A stretch of DNA of 60,022 nucleotides from contig CABHOW010000169.1 of assembly GCA_902168225.1 (NCBI GenBank), forward strand, positions 1-60,022. The letters run 5' to 3'. Origin of the DNA: an uncultured Flavihumibacter sp. (GTDB lineage: Bacteria > Bacteroidota > Bacteroidia > Chitinophagales > Chitinophagaceae). Under the pieces are notes generated by a model. That model searched no databases and had not been told where the DNA came from. It was given only the letters and a program-made list of their open reading frames with translations. Shown piece after piece: positions 24,575 through 32,133 of the stretch. The first letter of the stretch is position 1. Each line of letters opens with the position of its first letter. A program made the translations under genes and the position numbers.

Positions 24575-25270
24575 ATGGCTTATAAGCATCTTTTCTTCGA
24601 CCTCGACCATACCCTTTGGGATTTTGAAGCCAATTCAAAAGATACGATCAAACAGTTATTTGATAATAATAATTTAGCCGATAAAGGTATCCCCGATTTT
24701 GAAGCATTTCATGACCGCTACAGTTTTCATAACGAAAGATTATGGGATCGATATGCAAAAGGTTTTATTAAACAGGAAGAATTGAGATGGAAGCGAATGT
24801 GGTTATCACTACTCGATTTTAAAATTGCAGACGAGTCATTAGCAAGGGCTATGGGTGTTCAATATTTAGCGCTACTCCCTTCTCGGAAAAAGTTGTTTCC
24901 ATATACTGTTGAGATACTAACATACCTCAAGCAAAAAGGGTATACTATGCATTTGATCACAAATGGTTTTGAAAAAGTACAATACGATAAAATAAATAAT
25001 AGTGGCATTGCAGATTACTTCACAGAAGTTATCACTTCTGAAGCAAGTAATAGTTTAAAGCCCCATAAGGAAATTTTTGATTATGCATTAGCTAAATCAG
25101 GTGCTACTATAAAAGAGAGTATTATGATCGGGGATAATATTGAAGCGGATATAAAGGGGGCGCTGGGTGCCGGATGGGATTGTATTTTTGTAAATCATAT
25201 TTCCGCTTCACCGGATATAGTACCAACCTATACGATATACCATTTACAAGAACTGGAAAACATCTTATAA
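24575..25270 (+). CDS. yjjG: YjjG-family noncanonical pyrimidine nucleotidase (HAD)
   Basis: A 231-residue HAD hydrolase. Motif I is FFDLDHTLWDF with the two aspartates, followed by the helical cap (residues 18-90, including RYSFHNERLWDRYAKG), motif II LITNGF, motif III lysine in NSLKPHKEIF, and motif IV IGDNIEADIKGA. This matches YjjG, a 5'-nucleotidase that removes noncanonical pyrimidine nucleotides such as 5-fluoro-dUMP or dUMP and limits mutagenic incorporation. It is followed at once by a hairpin terminator. Confidence 0.92.
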   Translation: MAYKHLFFDLDHTLWDFEANSKDTIKQLFDNNNLADKGIPDFEAFHDRYSFHNERLWDRYAKGFIKQEELRWKRMWLSLLDFKIADESLARAMGVQYLALLPSRKKLFPYTVEILTYLKQKGYTMHLITNGFEKVQYDKINNSGIADYFTEVITSEASNSLKPHKEIFDYALAKSGATIKESIMIGDNIEADIKGALGAGWDCIFVNHISASPDIVPTYTIYHLQELENIL

Positions 25271-25274
25271 AAAA

Positions 25275-25300
25275 ATCCCGATTATGGTACTAATCGGGAT
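25275..25300. terminator. Bidirectional hairpin terminator
   Basis: A perfect 10-bp stem, ATCCCGATTA (25275-25284) with TAATCGGGAT (25291-25300), and a 6-base loop, flanked by A-rich and T-rich sides. It lies 4 bases after yjjG and 22 bases from the end of the convergent small-peptide gene, so it can serve both. Confidence 0.88.
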
Positions 25301-25322
25301 CTCTATTCAATGAATGAAATTA

Positions 25323-25499
25323 TTAGGCTTTAGTAGCAGGCTTTATTGCTTTTTTATCTTCTTTCTTTACTTCTTTTTTATCTCCTTTTTTGCAACACTC
25401 TTTATCGCACTTGCCACATTTTTTTCCATCGCCGCCATGAGCAAAGCTTACGCCTGTAACTAATAAAGCTGCTGTAGCTAATAAGAATAATTTTTTCAT
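25323..25499 (-). CDS. Small secreted Cys/Lys-rich peptide
   Basis: A 58-codon gene on the minus strand: ATG at 25499, TAA at 25323-25325. A signal peptide (MKKLFLLATAALLVTGVSFA) is followed by about 38 mature residues, HGGDGKKCGKCDKECCKKGD then mostly Lys, Asp, Glu and Ala to the end. The CxxC-x3-CC arrangement (CGKCDKECC) suggests metal binding or disulfides; nearly half the mature peptide is lysine or acidic. No family is recognised. It lies downstream of psd, with a T8 run between, and is closed by a strong terminator. It could easily be missed because of its size. Confidence 0.75.
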   Translation of the reverse strand: MKKLFLLATAALLVTGVSFAHGGDGKKCGKCDKECCKKGDKKEVKKEDKKAIKPATKA

Positions 25500-25573
25500 A
25501 TCTTTTATTATTTGATGAATCTAAAGTACGAGTAAAAAGTGAAAAACTTACGCAAAAACTGTTAAAAAAAAGC

Positions 25574-26230
25574 CTACCAGCTAGCCAATACCGTAACACC
25601 ACCTTTCACCGCCTGGTTCAAATGCACATTTACTTTGGTGCCTATAGGTAACAAAATATCTACCCGGCTGCCAAATTTAATAAAGCCATATTCGTCGGTT
25701 TGCTTAACTGACTGTCCTACCGCAGTATAGTTACAGATTCGCTTTGCCAATGCCCCGGCTATTTGCTTATATAGTATTTCTCCGTAATTATTTTTTACTG
25801 CCACACTCCATCTTTCATTTTCTGTAGAAGATTTGGGATGCCATGCCACTAAATATTTACCCTTATGATATTGATTGTAAGTAACTACACCATCCATTGG
25901 GTTCCGATTCACATGCACATTAGCAGGACTCATAAAAATACTTACCTGAATTCGCTTGTCTTTAAAATACTCCTCATCTACCACTTCTTCGATTACAACC
26001 ACTTTGCCATCGGCCGGACAAATCAATTTCTTTTCATCTATCGTTAAAACGCGGTTAGGTATACGGAAAAAAGAAATAATAAAAAGGAATAAGGCCAGTG
26101 TAATAATAAATAATGCAGTTGCAAACCAAGGTAAGGGCCCGCTTAAAAAACTCAATGAGATAGTATTGATCAGCCCAAATAAAAAAGCTGTTAAAGCAAT
26201 TGTTTTATATCCTTCTCTATGAATCGTCAT
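25574..26230 (-). CDS. psd: Phosphatidylserine decarboxylase family protein
   Basis: A 218-residue protein of the short PSD branch common in Bacteroidota. Two membrane segments span about residues 8-52, followed by the catalytic domain with ICPADGKVVVIEE, SIFMSPANVHVNRNP, and the C-terminal FGSRVDILLP. Cleavage before the serine of the FGSR motif would form the pyruvoyl cofactor and split off a small alpha chain. It makes phosphatidylethanolamine from phosphatidylserine. It lies 45 bases after cdsA on the same strand, consistent with a phospholipid operon. Confidence 0.93.
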   Translation of the reverse strand: MTIHREGYKTIALTAFLFGLINTISLSFLSGPLPWFATALFIITLALFLFIISFFRIPNRVLTIDEKKLICPADGKVVVIEEVVDEEYFKDKRIQVSIFMSPANVHVNRNPMDGVVTYNQYHKGKYLVAWHPKSSTENERWSVAVKNNYGEILYKQIAGALAKRICNYTAVGQSVKQTDEYGFIKFGSRVDILLPIGTKVNVHLNQAVKGGVTVLASW

Positions 26231-26275
26231 CGCAATAATTTAGAGGGTAAAGGTACTACCAAATAGTATAAACTA

Positions 26276-26965
26276 CTAGTAAAATAGGAACAAAACCAGC
26301 CACACAGCGGGTGCGGCAAAGAGCAAAGAATCAAAGCGATCTAGAAATCCGCCATGTCCGGGCATAATGTTACCGCTATCTTTTACATTAGCCATACGTT
26401 TTAGTTTACTTTCAAATAAATCACCAAGGGTGCCGAAAACGGCTGCAGTACTACTGATAATCAGTAAGGGAACAATAGCAAAATTCCAAATGGCATGAGC
26501 GCCATAACTTACTATCAATACAGCTAACAGAACGCCACCAATGGTGCCTTCCCAGGTTTTTTTAGGTGAAATCGTAGAAAGTGGCGTTTTACCGATCAGT
26601 GAACCAACTAAGTATGCCATGGTATCATTGATCCATATAGAGGAAATGATGAGCATTGGTGTAACCCAGTGTGGTCCTTTAAAATAAAAAAAGCTTTTTT
26701 CGTAAAGATTAAATAAGGCTGTTGCAGGTAAGATAATATATACGATTACCAATGCTATGTATTTCAATAACGGGAGCGGGAATTTTTTAAAGTTGTCATC
26801 AAATTGTTGAATGAGTGCCAATAATTCAATGGTGGCCCCCACTTGAATAATCAATAACAAAGCCCGTAAGCTAAATGAGTTATACATAATACCGGCTAAC
26901 ATTACAGCTACATATACAATAGCAGTAATAACACGGGTTTTGAAGGTGTTGAGATTTAGTGGCAT
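26276..26965 (-). CDS. cdsA: Phosphatidate cytidylyltransferase
   Basis: A 229-residue polytopic membrane enzyme making CDP-diacylglycerol from phosphatidic acid and CTP. Signature regions are SPKKTWEGTIGG and ESKLKRMANVKDSGNIMPGH followed by GGFLDRFDSLLFAAP, the CDS family pattern. ATG 26965 (MPLNLNTFKTRVITA) is preferred; the frame remains open upstream to 27016, but that part is heptamer-array sequence. Shorter than the E. coli enzyme, as is common in Bacteroidota. Confidence 0.94.
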   Translation of the reverse strand: MPLNLNTFKTRVITAIVYVAVMLAGIMYNSFSLRALLLIIQVGATIELLALIQQFDDNFKKFPLPLLKYIALVIVYIILPATALFNLYEKSFFYFKGPHWVTPMLIISSIWINDTMAYLVGSLIGKTPLSTISPKKTWEGTIGGVLLAVLIVSYGAHAIWNFAIVPLLIISSTAAVFGTLGDLFESKLKRMANVKDSGNIMPGHGGFLDRFDSLLFAAPAVWLVLFLFY

Positions 26966-26968
26966 ATA

Positions 26969-27051
26969 ACTCAGTGTGTAGTGTTTAGTTATTAGTTCAT
27001 AGTGAGTGTAATGCAAAACTATGCACTATCCACTACCCACTATTCACTTTC
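26969..27051. repeat. Inverted heptamer-array element upstream of cdsA
   Basis: The left half-array (26969-27003) is ACTCAGT, GTGTAGT, GTTTAGT, TATTAGT and TCATAGT, every word ending in AGT. The right half-array (27024-27051) is CACTATC, CACTACC, CACTATT and CACTTTC, starting with the complement motif ACT. A 20-base core lies between. The left half ends 3 bases before the cdsA ATG at 26965. Period is 7 bp throughout (one base is inserted after GTGTAGT). Confidence 0.85.
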
Positions 27052-27056
27052 ATGAA

Positions 27057-27260
27057 CTAATTTAACAACGATTTCTCTACTAGCTGTTTCGCTGTTTCCT
27101 TTAAATGCAGCGGCACATAGATTTCGATCTCACCAAAATTGAGATAGCTGCTATCTTGTTTATTTAAGGCCTGAACAGGAATTTGGTTTTCTGCCAACAT
27201 ACCCTGTACAATACTGGCTTCGGCGGGGTTACGGGTTACAAAAATTTTATACCACTTCAT
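27057..27260 (-). CDS. DUF2007 domain protein
   Basis: A 67-residue protein, MKWYKIFVTRNPAEASIVQG..., with the DUF2007 pattern (a short beta-alpha-beta domain with NPAEASIVQGMLAENQIPV and a conserved hydrophobic C-terminal strand). Some DUF2007 proteins bind PII-like signals or act as small regulatory subunits, but no function is established. The start at 27260 lies inside the end of the CPBP gene (14-base overlap); the frame is open further upstream, but that would be internal to CPBP. Confidence 0.8.
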   Translation of the reverse strand: MKWYKIFVTRNPAEASIVQGMLAENQIPVQALNKQDSSYLNFGEIEIYVPLHLKETAKQLVEKSLLN

Positions 27261-28155
27261 TATTCTTAGATAAAATACGATTAGATTCTTGCTGAAAAAA
27301 ATAGAATGCCGGGATAATGATAAGTGCGATAAAGCCGGTCCATAAAGGGGTAGCTTCATCCATTGCTTTTTCCAGTGAAGTACCTTTTTGTGTGAGCCAA
27401 TAAATTTGGGTTACAGCAATAGCATTATTGATAAAATGTAACAAAATACTCAACCATAAATTTTTACTCTGATAAAATATAATACTTAACACAAGGCCTA
27501 ATCCAATACGAGGTAAAAATCCGAAATAAGAACCGTGAATAGCACTGAAAATAACTGCGCTAAAAATGATTCCTATATGCACATTTTTGAACCAACCTAT
27601 TAATATCGGTTGCAAAGCCCCCCTAAAAAATACCTCTTCAACTAATGCAGGTAATAAAGCAATAACTACCAAGCTAATCAAGTAATCACCAGTACTTTTC
27701 ATGGTAGCAATATTCAATATACTTTCTTTATAGCTATTTTCCCAGGCGGTTGCTGTTTTTCTAAACGCAGCAGAAACCGGAATTTGTTCATTGATATTTG
27801 CCAATGCCCCACTTAAAAATAAAGCACCTATAGTTATAACAATTACTAATCCAACCTGCTTGATAGATAGTTTTGTATTAAACCCTAATTCTGTGAAGGG
27901 TTTTACGTTATATCTTCTTGCCACCACAAAGGCCGGTAAAAAAAAGGATAGAAAAGCTACTACCGTATTTAATACCCTATTCAGGTTTACATATTCCGGT
28001 TTTGCAAGGGCTTGTTGCAGCGTTAAATTAGGTGTTTTAATAAAAAAACTACTTAGTGTGGAAGCTAACCCAACACTGGCGATCAAGCAAACTCCCATTA
28101 ATCCTATTAAAAGCGCAAAAGCGGTAGCGTACTGTTTATTTGGCAACTGGTTCAT
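27247..28155 (-). CDS. CPBP family intramembrane glutamic endopeptidase
   Basis: A 302-residue membrane protein with about eight hydrophobic segments. The CAAX-protease/bacteriocin-processing (ABI) domain has all motifs: EEVFFRG (EExxxR) at about residue 194, a histidine in FSAIHGSYFGFLPR, and HFINNAIA. Catalysis is by the glutamate and histidines within the membrane. The ATG at 28155 is preferred over an adjoining TTG. It heads an apparent operon with DUF2007, cdsA and psd. Known members process prenylated proteins or bacteriocins; the target here is unknown. Confidence 0.9.
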   Translation of the reverse strand: MNQLPNKQYATAFALLIGLMGVCLIASVGLASTLSSFFIKTPNLTLQQALAKPEYVNLNRVLNTVVAFLSFFLPAFVVARRYNVKPFTELGFNTKLSIKQVGLVIVITIGALFLSGALANINEQIPVSAAFRKTATAWENSYKESILNIATMKSTGDYLISLVVIALLPALVEEVFFRGALQPILIGWFKNVHIGIIFSAVIFSAIHGSYFGFLPRIGLGLVLSIIFYQSKNLWLSILLHFINNAIAVTQIYWLTQKGTSLEKAMDEATPLWTGFIALIIIPAFYFFQQESNRILSKNNEVV

Positions 28156-28173
28156 CAATAAAAAATAAGGTTG

Positions 28174-28181
28174 TAAATTTG
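28174..28181 (+). promoter_or_regulatory. -7 box for dusB
   Basis: TAAATTTG, a full TAnnTTTG match, ends 15 bases before ATG 28197. It argues for that start over earlier in-frame codons at 28140. Confidence 0.5.
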
Positions 28182-28196
28182 CAGTTTGGCTGCAAG

Positions 28197-29234
28197 ATGG
28201 TTAAAATTGATCAAATAACATTACCCGACTTCCCTTTATTACTCGCACCTATGGAAGATGTGAGTGATCCTCCTTTTCGTGCTGTTTGTAAAGATAATGG
28301 TGCGGATCTGATGTATACCGAATTTATCAGTAGTGAAGGGCTTATTAGAGATGCCATTAAAAGTAGACAAAAGCTCGATATTTTCGAATATGAACGTCCG
28401 GTTGGAATTCAAATATTTGGGGGTGATGAGGAAGCCATGAGCCTGAGTGCCAAAATTGTTGAAACCGTTAACCCCGATTTATTGGATATTAATTTTGGCT
28501 GTCCTGTAAAAAAAGTAGTTACGAAAGGGGCAGGAGCCGGGGTTTTGAAGGATATTGATCTGATGGTTCGCTTAACGGATGCGGTGGTTAAAAGCACAAA
28601 GCTACCTGTTACCGTTAAAACAAGATTAGGTTGGGATGAGGGATCGAAGAATATTGAAGAAGTTGCTGAACGATTACAAGATGTGGGCATTAAAGCATTA
28701 GCCATTCATGGACGCACACGCTCCCAAATGTACAAGGGCGAAGCCGATTGGAGTTTGATTGCCAAAGTAAAAAATAACCCGAGGATGCATATCCCTATTT
28801 TTGGGAATGGGGATATTGATAGCGCACAAAAAGCATTGGAATACAAAAACAAATATGGTGTTGATGGCGTAATGATTGGTAGAGCTGCCATTGGATACCC
28901 CTGGATATTTAGAGAGATAAAACATTATACAGCTACAGGTGAAACATTAGCTGCACCTACACTAACCGAACGTATTGAGGTTTGTAAAAAACATTTACGT
29001 AAATCCGTTGAGTGGAAGGGTCCTAAAGTGGGCATCTTTGAAATGCGCAGGCACTATACCAATTATTTAAAAGGTTTACCGGGTATTAAAGATTTTCGTG
29101 CCAGATTAGTTACGCTAATGGAGCCTGCCGAAATTGAATCTGTACTCGATGAAATGGCGCAATACTATGAGGGCTATGCGTTTGAACGCACTTCTATCGA
29201 ACTGATCAATTATCATGAGAAGTGTCCGGTATAG
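28197..29234 (+). CDS. dusB: tRNA-dihydrouridine synthase B
   Basis: A 345-residue FMN enzyme reducing uridines of tRNA (U17 in E. coli DusB). TIM-barrel motifs are LLAPMEDVSDPPFRAVC, LDINFGCPVKKVVTKGAGAG with the catalytic cysteine, TVKTRLGWDEG, IHGRTRSQMYKGEADW, and GVMIGRAAIGYPWIF at the phosphate site, with a C-terminal helical tRNA-binding domain. Start ATG 28197. It is divergent from the CPBP operon and convergent with the glutathione peroxidase gene. Confidence 0.95.
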   Translation: MVKIDQITLPDFPLLLAPMEDVSDPPFRAVCKDNGADLMYTEFISSEGLIRDAIKSRQKLDIFEYERPVGIQIFGGDEEAMSLSAKIVETVNPDLLDINFGCPVKKVVTKGAGAGVLKDIDLMVRLTDAVVKSTKLPVTVKTRLGWDEGSKNIEEVAERLQDVGIKALAIHGRTRSQMYKGEADWSLIAKVKNNPRMHIPIFGNGDIDSAQKALEYKNKYGVDGVMIGRAAIGYPWIFREIKHYTATGETLAAPTLTERIEVCKKHLRKSVEWKGPKVGIFEMRRHYTNYLKGLPGIKDFRARLVTLMEPAEIESVLDEMAQYYEGYAFERTSIELINYHEKCPV

Positions 29235-29263
29235 ACACCAGACCGTAAGCCAGTCAAAGGGAA

Positions 29264-29279
29264 AGTCAGGAAGTCCGAA
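29264..29279 (+). repeat. AGTCCGAA-type octamer pair
   Basis: AGTCAGGA (29264-29271) and AGTCCGAA (29272-29279), with a third AGTC word 12 bases upstream, fill much of the 48-base spacer between dusB and the glutathione peroxidase gene. The word is the same as in the tandem repeat at 493-524. Confidence 0.6.
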
Positions 29280-29282
29280 GAA

Positions 29283-29942
29283 TTAGTTTATTTTTTCTAT
29301 AATAGCCTTATCCAGTGGAGAAACTTCCATGGTGTAGAATGCTTCTAATTTCCCTTCTTCATTGATCAGATATTTACAGAAATTCCAAATAGGTACATAT
29401 TTGCTCCAGCCATTTTGTTCAGGCTTGCTTAACCATTGGAATACCGGGTTTTGCTCAGGCGAAGCGATCACCGAGCTCTTTTTTAATAAAGTAAACGTTA
29501 CGCCATAATTCACTTTACAGAATTCAGCAATTTCTTTATCATTTCTTTTTTCTTGTTCTTTGAAATCATTAGCGGGAAAGCCTAGAATTATGAGTTTATC
29601 TTTATACTGCTGGTTAAGTTTTTCAAGTTCTGAATATTGTCCGGTATATCCGCAATCACTCGCAGTATTTACAATTAATACTTTTTTACCCCTTAACGAT
29701 TCAAACAATAGTGTATCTCCGTTATTTTTTATAGCCTGTAAACTGTAAAAAGATACAGGAGGTATTATATTATTTGTATTCATCTTGATATTTTTTTCAT
29801 TACCCGATATTTTCCCTTTCATCATTATCAAGGGATACAATGCTTTCATAATAGATTGCCGCCATGTCATATCTTTCTTTTTAATAAATAAAACACTTAT
29901 TACTAATAATGCCAGTATAGATAACCAAATGTACTTACGCAT
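29283..29942 (-). CDS. Membrane-anchored glutathione peroxidase family protein
   Basis: A 219-residue thioredoxin-fold peroxidase with an N-terminal membrane anchor or signal (residues 1-21) and a basic linker. The peroxidatic cysteine is in TASDCGYTGQYSELE. The usual GFPCNQF motif is GFPANDF here, so both the resolving cysteine and the glutamine of the catalytic tetrad are replaced; the tryptophan-asparagine pair (IWNFCKYL) is kept. It reduces hydroperoxides, probably with thioredoxin-like donors, at the membrane. The lack of the standard glutamine and resolving cysteine makes it atypical. Confidence 0.88.
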   Translation of the reverse strand: MRKYIWLSILALLVISVLFIKKKDMTWRQSIMKALYPLIMMKGKISGNEKNIKMNTNNIIPPVSFYSLQAIKNNGDTLLFESLRGKKVLIVNTASDCGYTGQYSELEKLNQQYKDKLIILGFPANDFKEQEKRNDKEIAEFCKVNYGVTFTLLKKSSVIASPEQNPVFQWLSKPEQNGWSKYVPIWNFCKYLINEEGKLEAFYTMEVSPLDKAIIEKIN

Positions 29943-30008
29943 ATTTATTATTTTGTTAATGCTTCGATAAGCTCAGCCTGACACTTATTATGAAAGTCAT
30001 TTCATTCT

Positions 30009-30036
30009 ATCGTCTACGGTCTTCGGTCTATGGCCT
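30009..30036 (-). repeat. Heptamer array at the ALDH 3' end
   Basis: Plus-strand words ATCGTCT, ACGGTCT, TCGGTCT and ATGGCCT (7 bp each) end at the aldehyde dehydrogenase stop codon (30036-30038). On the minus strand they read AGACCGA, AGACCGT and so on, sharing the GACC core with the rpiB array. Confidence 0.75.
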
Positions 30037-31412
30037 TACCCAATCATCCACTTCAGCATCTTTAACTTACCTGTAAATGGTGGATATTTTACATTCGGAT
30101 CGAACCAGGTTGGTGTTTTCATGACCGATTTTTTATGGCTGAAACAATCGAAACTGGCTTTACCATGATAGGCACCCGTTCCGCTGAAACCCCTGCCACC
30201 AAAAGGTAAATGCGGGTTCATTAAATGTACACTGGCATTATTAACACATACCCCACCCGCAGGAATGGTATCAATCCAATATTGCTCTTTTTTTGTTGAA
30301 GCAGTAAATACATAAAAAGCTAATGGATTAGGATTACGTGCAATAATAGCTTTTGCTTCTTCTATACTATCGAAACTAAGGATGGGTAATATAGGGCCAA
30401 ATATTTCTTCTTGCATAATAGGTGCATCAACTGATACGTCATCTATTATGGTTGGCTCAATAAACAAATTAGCAGCATCATATTTACCGCCATAAATAAT
30501 TTTTCCATTATCTAAGTAGCCGATAATCCTATCGAATTGCTTTTGATTGATGATACGTCCATACCCCTCTGTATTAGCAGGATCTGTACCATAAAATTGA
30601 GGAATTGTATTTTTGAGTGCTGTTATGAGTTCTTCTTTTTTACGCTTGTGCACCAGTACATAATCGGGTGCCACACACATTTGTCCGGCGTTTGAATACT
30701 TTGGCATGGCGATCCGCCTTGCTGCTATTTTGATATTTGCGTCGTCTTCTACTACAGCAGGACTTTTACCTCCCAACTCCAATGTAACCGGTACCAATTT
30801 TTCTGCCGCCATTTTGTAGATGATTTTACCAACGGCTGTACTTCCTGTATAAAATACATGATCAAAACTAAAGTTATTCATCATAGCAGGAATTACCGTA
30901 GCGCCATCGCCCGGCACATATAAAATATATTCAGGGGCAAACGTTGCTTCAATCATTTTTTGCATAACAGCAGCCGTAGCTGGGGCGAATTCACTCGGCT
31001 TCAGCACCACACAATTACCTGCTGCAATAGCTCCTAATAGTGGCGTGAATAACAACTGAAAAGGATAATTCCAAGGTCCGATAGTTAATACAACCCCTAG
31101 CGGCTCAGGAATAATTTTACTGCTGGAAGGAAGATTTAATAAGTTGGTGGCTACCGGTTCAGGCTCCATCCAATATTTTAAATTAGCTAGCGTTTCTTTT
31201 AACTCAGTAAGGAAGAATCCATTTTCTGTTGCCCAACATTCCTCTTTACTTTTATGCAAATCTGCATATAATGCCTCATAAATTTCCTCCTCATGGGCTT
31301 CCACTACTTTCCGTAATTTTTTAATTTGTTCTTTTCTGAATTGATATGATTTGGTAGCACCTGTATTGAAAAATTGGCGCATGGCTTGTAGCTGAGCAAC
31401 AATCGCAGACAT
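30036..31412 (-). CDS. Aldehyde dehydrogenase family protein
   Basis: A 458-residue class 3-type aldehyde dehydrogenase. Visible: the cofactor region ILTIGPWNYPFQLL equivalent (VVLTIGPWNYPF), GSTAVGKII, the general base glutamate in LELGGKSPAVV, the catalytic cysteine in NAGQMCVAPDYV, and EIFGPILPIL. A hydrophobic, basic C terminus (FTGKLKMLKWMIG) resembles the membrane-associated fatty aldehyde dehydrogenases. It oxidises aldehydes to acids with NAD(P). It is downstream of, and probably separate from, the hem operon. Confidence 0.93.
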   Translation of the reverse strand: MSAIVAQLQAMRQFFNTGATKSYQFRKEQIKKLRKVVEAHEEEIYEALYADLHKSKEECWATENGFFLTELKETLANLKYWMEPEPVATNLLNLPSSSKIIPEPLGVVLTIGPWNYPFQLLFTPLLGAIAAGNCVVLKPSEFAPATAAVMQKMIEATFAPEYILYVPGDGATVIPAMMNNFSFDHVFYTGSTAVGKIIYKMAAEKLVPVTLELGGKSPAVVEDDANIKIAARRIAMPKYSNAGQMCVAPDYVLVHKRKKEELITALKNTIPQFYGTDPANTEGYGRIINQKQFDRIIGYLDNGKIIYGGKYDAANLFIEPTIIDDVSVDAPIMQEEIFGPILPILSFDSIEEAKAIIARNPNPLAFYVFTASTKKEQYWIDTIPAGGVCVNNASVHLMNPHLPFGGRGFSGTGAYHGKASFDCFSHKKSVMKTPTWFDPNVKYPPFTGKLKMLKWMIG

Positions 31413-31605
31413 AATTAGCTGATTTGAAACTACAAGTTAGTAGAAATACCCCTATTTCCAAGGAGTTTATGCTATCCTTTTACCTTTTGTTGTTTGCTTT
31501 ATTTTACCTGAAAAGCCACTCCATCAACATGGGGTCGCTATATGCAGCGATCTAAGAGAAATGTCCGACTGTAGGATATTGCGTATAACCGGGCCGAGCA
31601 CCACA

Positions 31606-32133
31606 CTATGCCTTTCTAATTCTTTTGTATATTTTTATTGCAGTCATTAATACAAATATCAATGCTACTAGGCCAAGCAACCCATACCATAAACTGATTT
31701 CTTGTTTTACTACTACCAGCATTACTATGGCAACTAAAAAAATGGTAGGTACTTCATTCCAAATCCTGAGCTGATTGCTACTATATCTAAAATTCTTCCG
31801 AAGTTGCTGATTAGAAATAACATGCAAGGAAAAGTGATAAACAAATAATAAAAGTACCAATCCCATTTTGATATAAAGCCATAATGGAATACTCGGATAA
31901 AGTATTAAAATCCATACACCAAAGATCAAAGTAAGGATTGCAGAAGGTAGTGTAATTCCGTAAAGCAGCCGTTTGATCATGATTTTGTATTGCTGCTGTA
32001 AAATGGTTTTACCGGGTTCCGGTTTATCATTTGCCTCCCTATTGTAAATGAGAAGACGGCATAAATAAAACATACCACTAAACCATGTTACCACAAATAT
32101 GATGTGTAATGCCTTAACGTAGAGAAAGTCCAT
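31606..32133 (-). CDS. hemJ: Protoporphyrinogen oxidase HemJ (CopD-like)
   Basis: A 175-residue membrane protein with four hydrophobic segments and the HemJ opening FLYVKALHIIFVVTWFSGMF, with the conserved histidine near residue 9 that binds heme in this family, and later the conserved lysine/arginine-rich cytoplasmic loop. It oxidises protoporphyrinogen IX to protoporphyrin IX. ATG 32133 is chosen because it overlaps the hemH stop by one base (TAATG); the frame open further upstream lies inside hemH. It is the last gene of the hem operon. Confidence 0.88.
   Translation of the reverse strand: MDFLYVKALHIIFVVTWFSGMFYLCRLLIYNREANDKPEPGKTILQQQYKIMIKRLLYGITLPSAILTLIFGVWILILYPSIPLWLYIKMGLVLLLFVYHFSLHVISNQQLRKNFRYSSNQLRIWNEVPTIFLVAIVMLVVVKQEISLWYGLLGLVALIFVLMTAIKIYKRIRKA

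Noticed and set aside
31520..31560. Short stem (TCGCT/AGCGA) in the ALDH-hemJ spacer
   Set aside because: Only 5 base pairs and no T-run; the 193-base spacer shows nothing else convincing.
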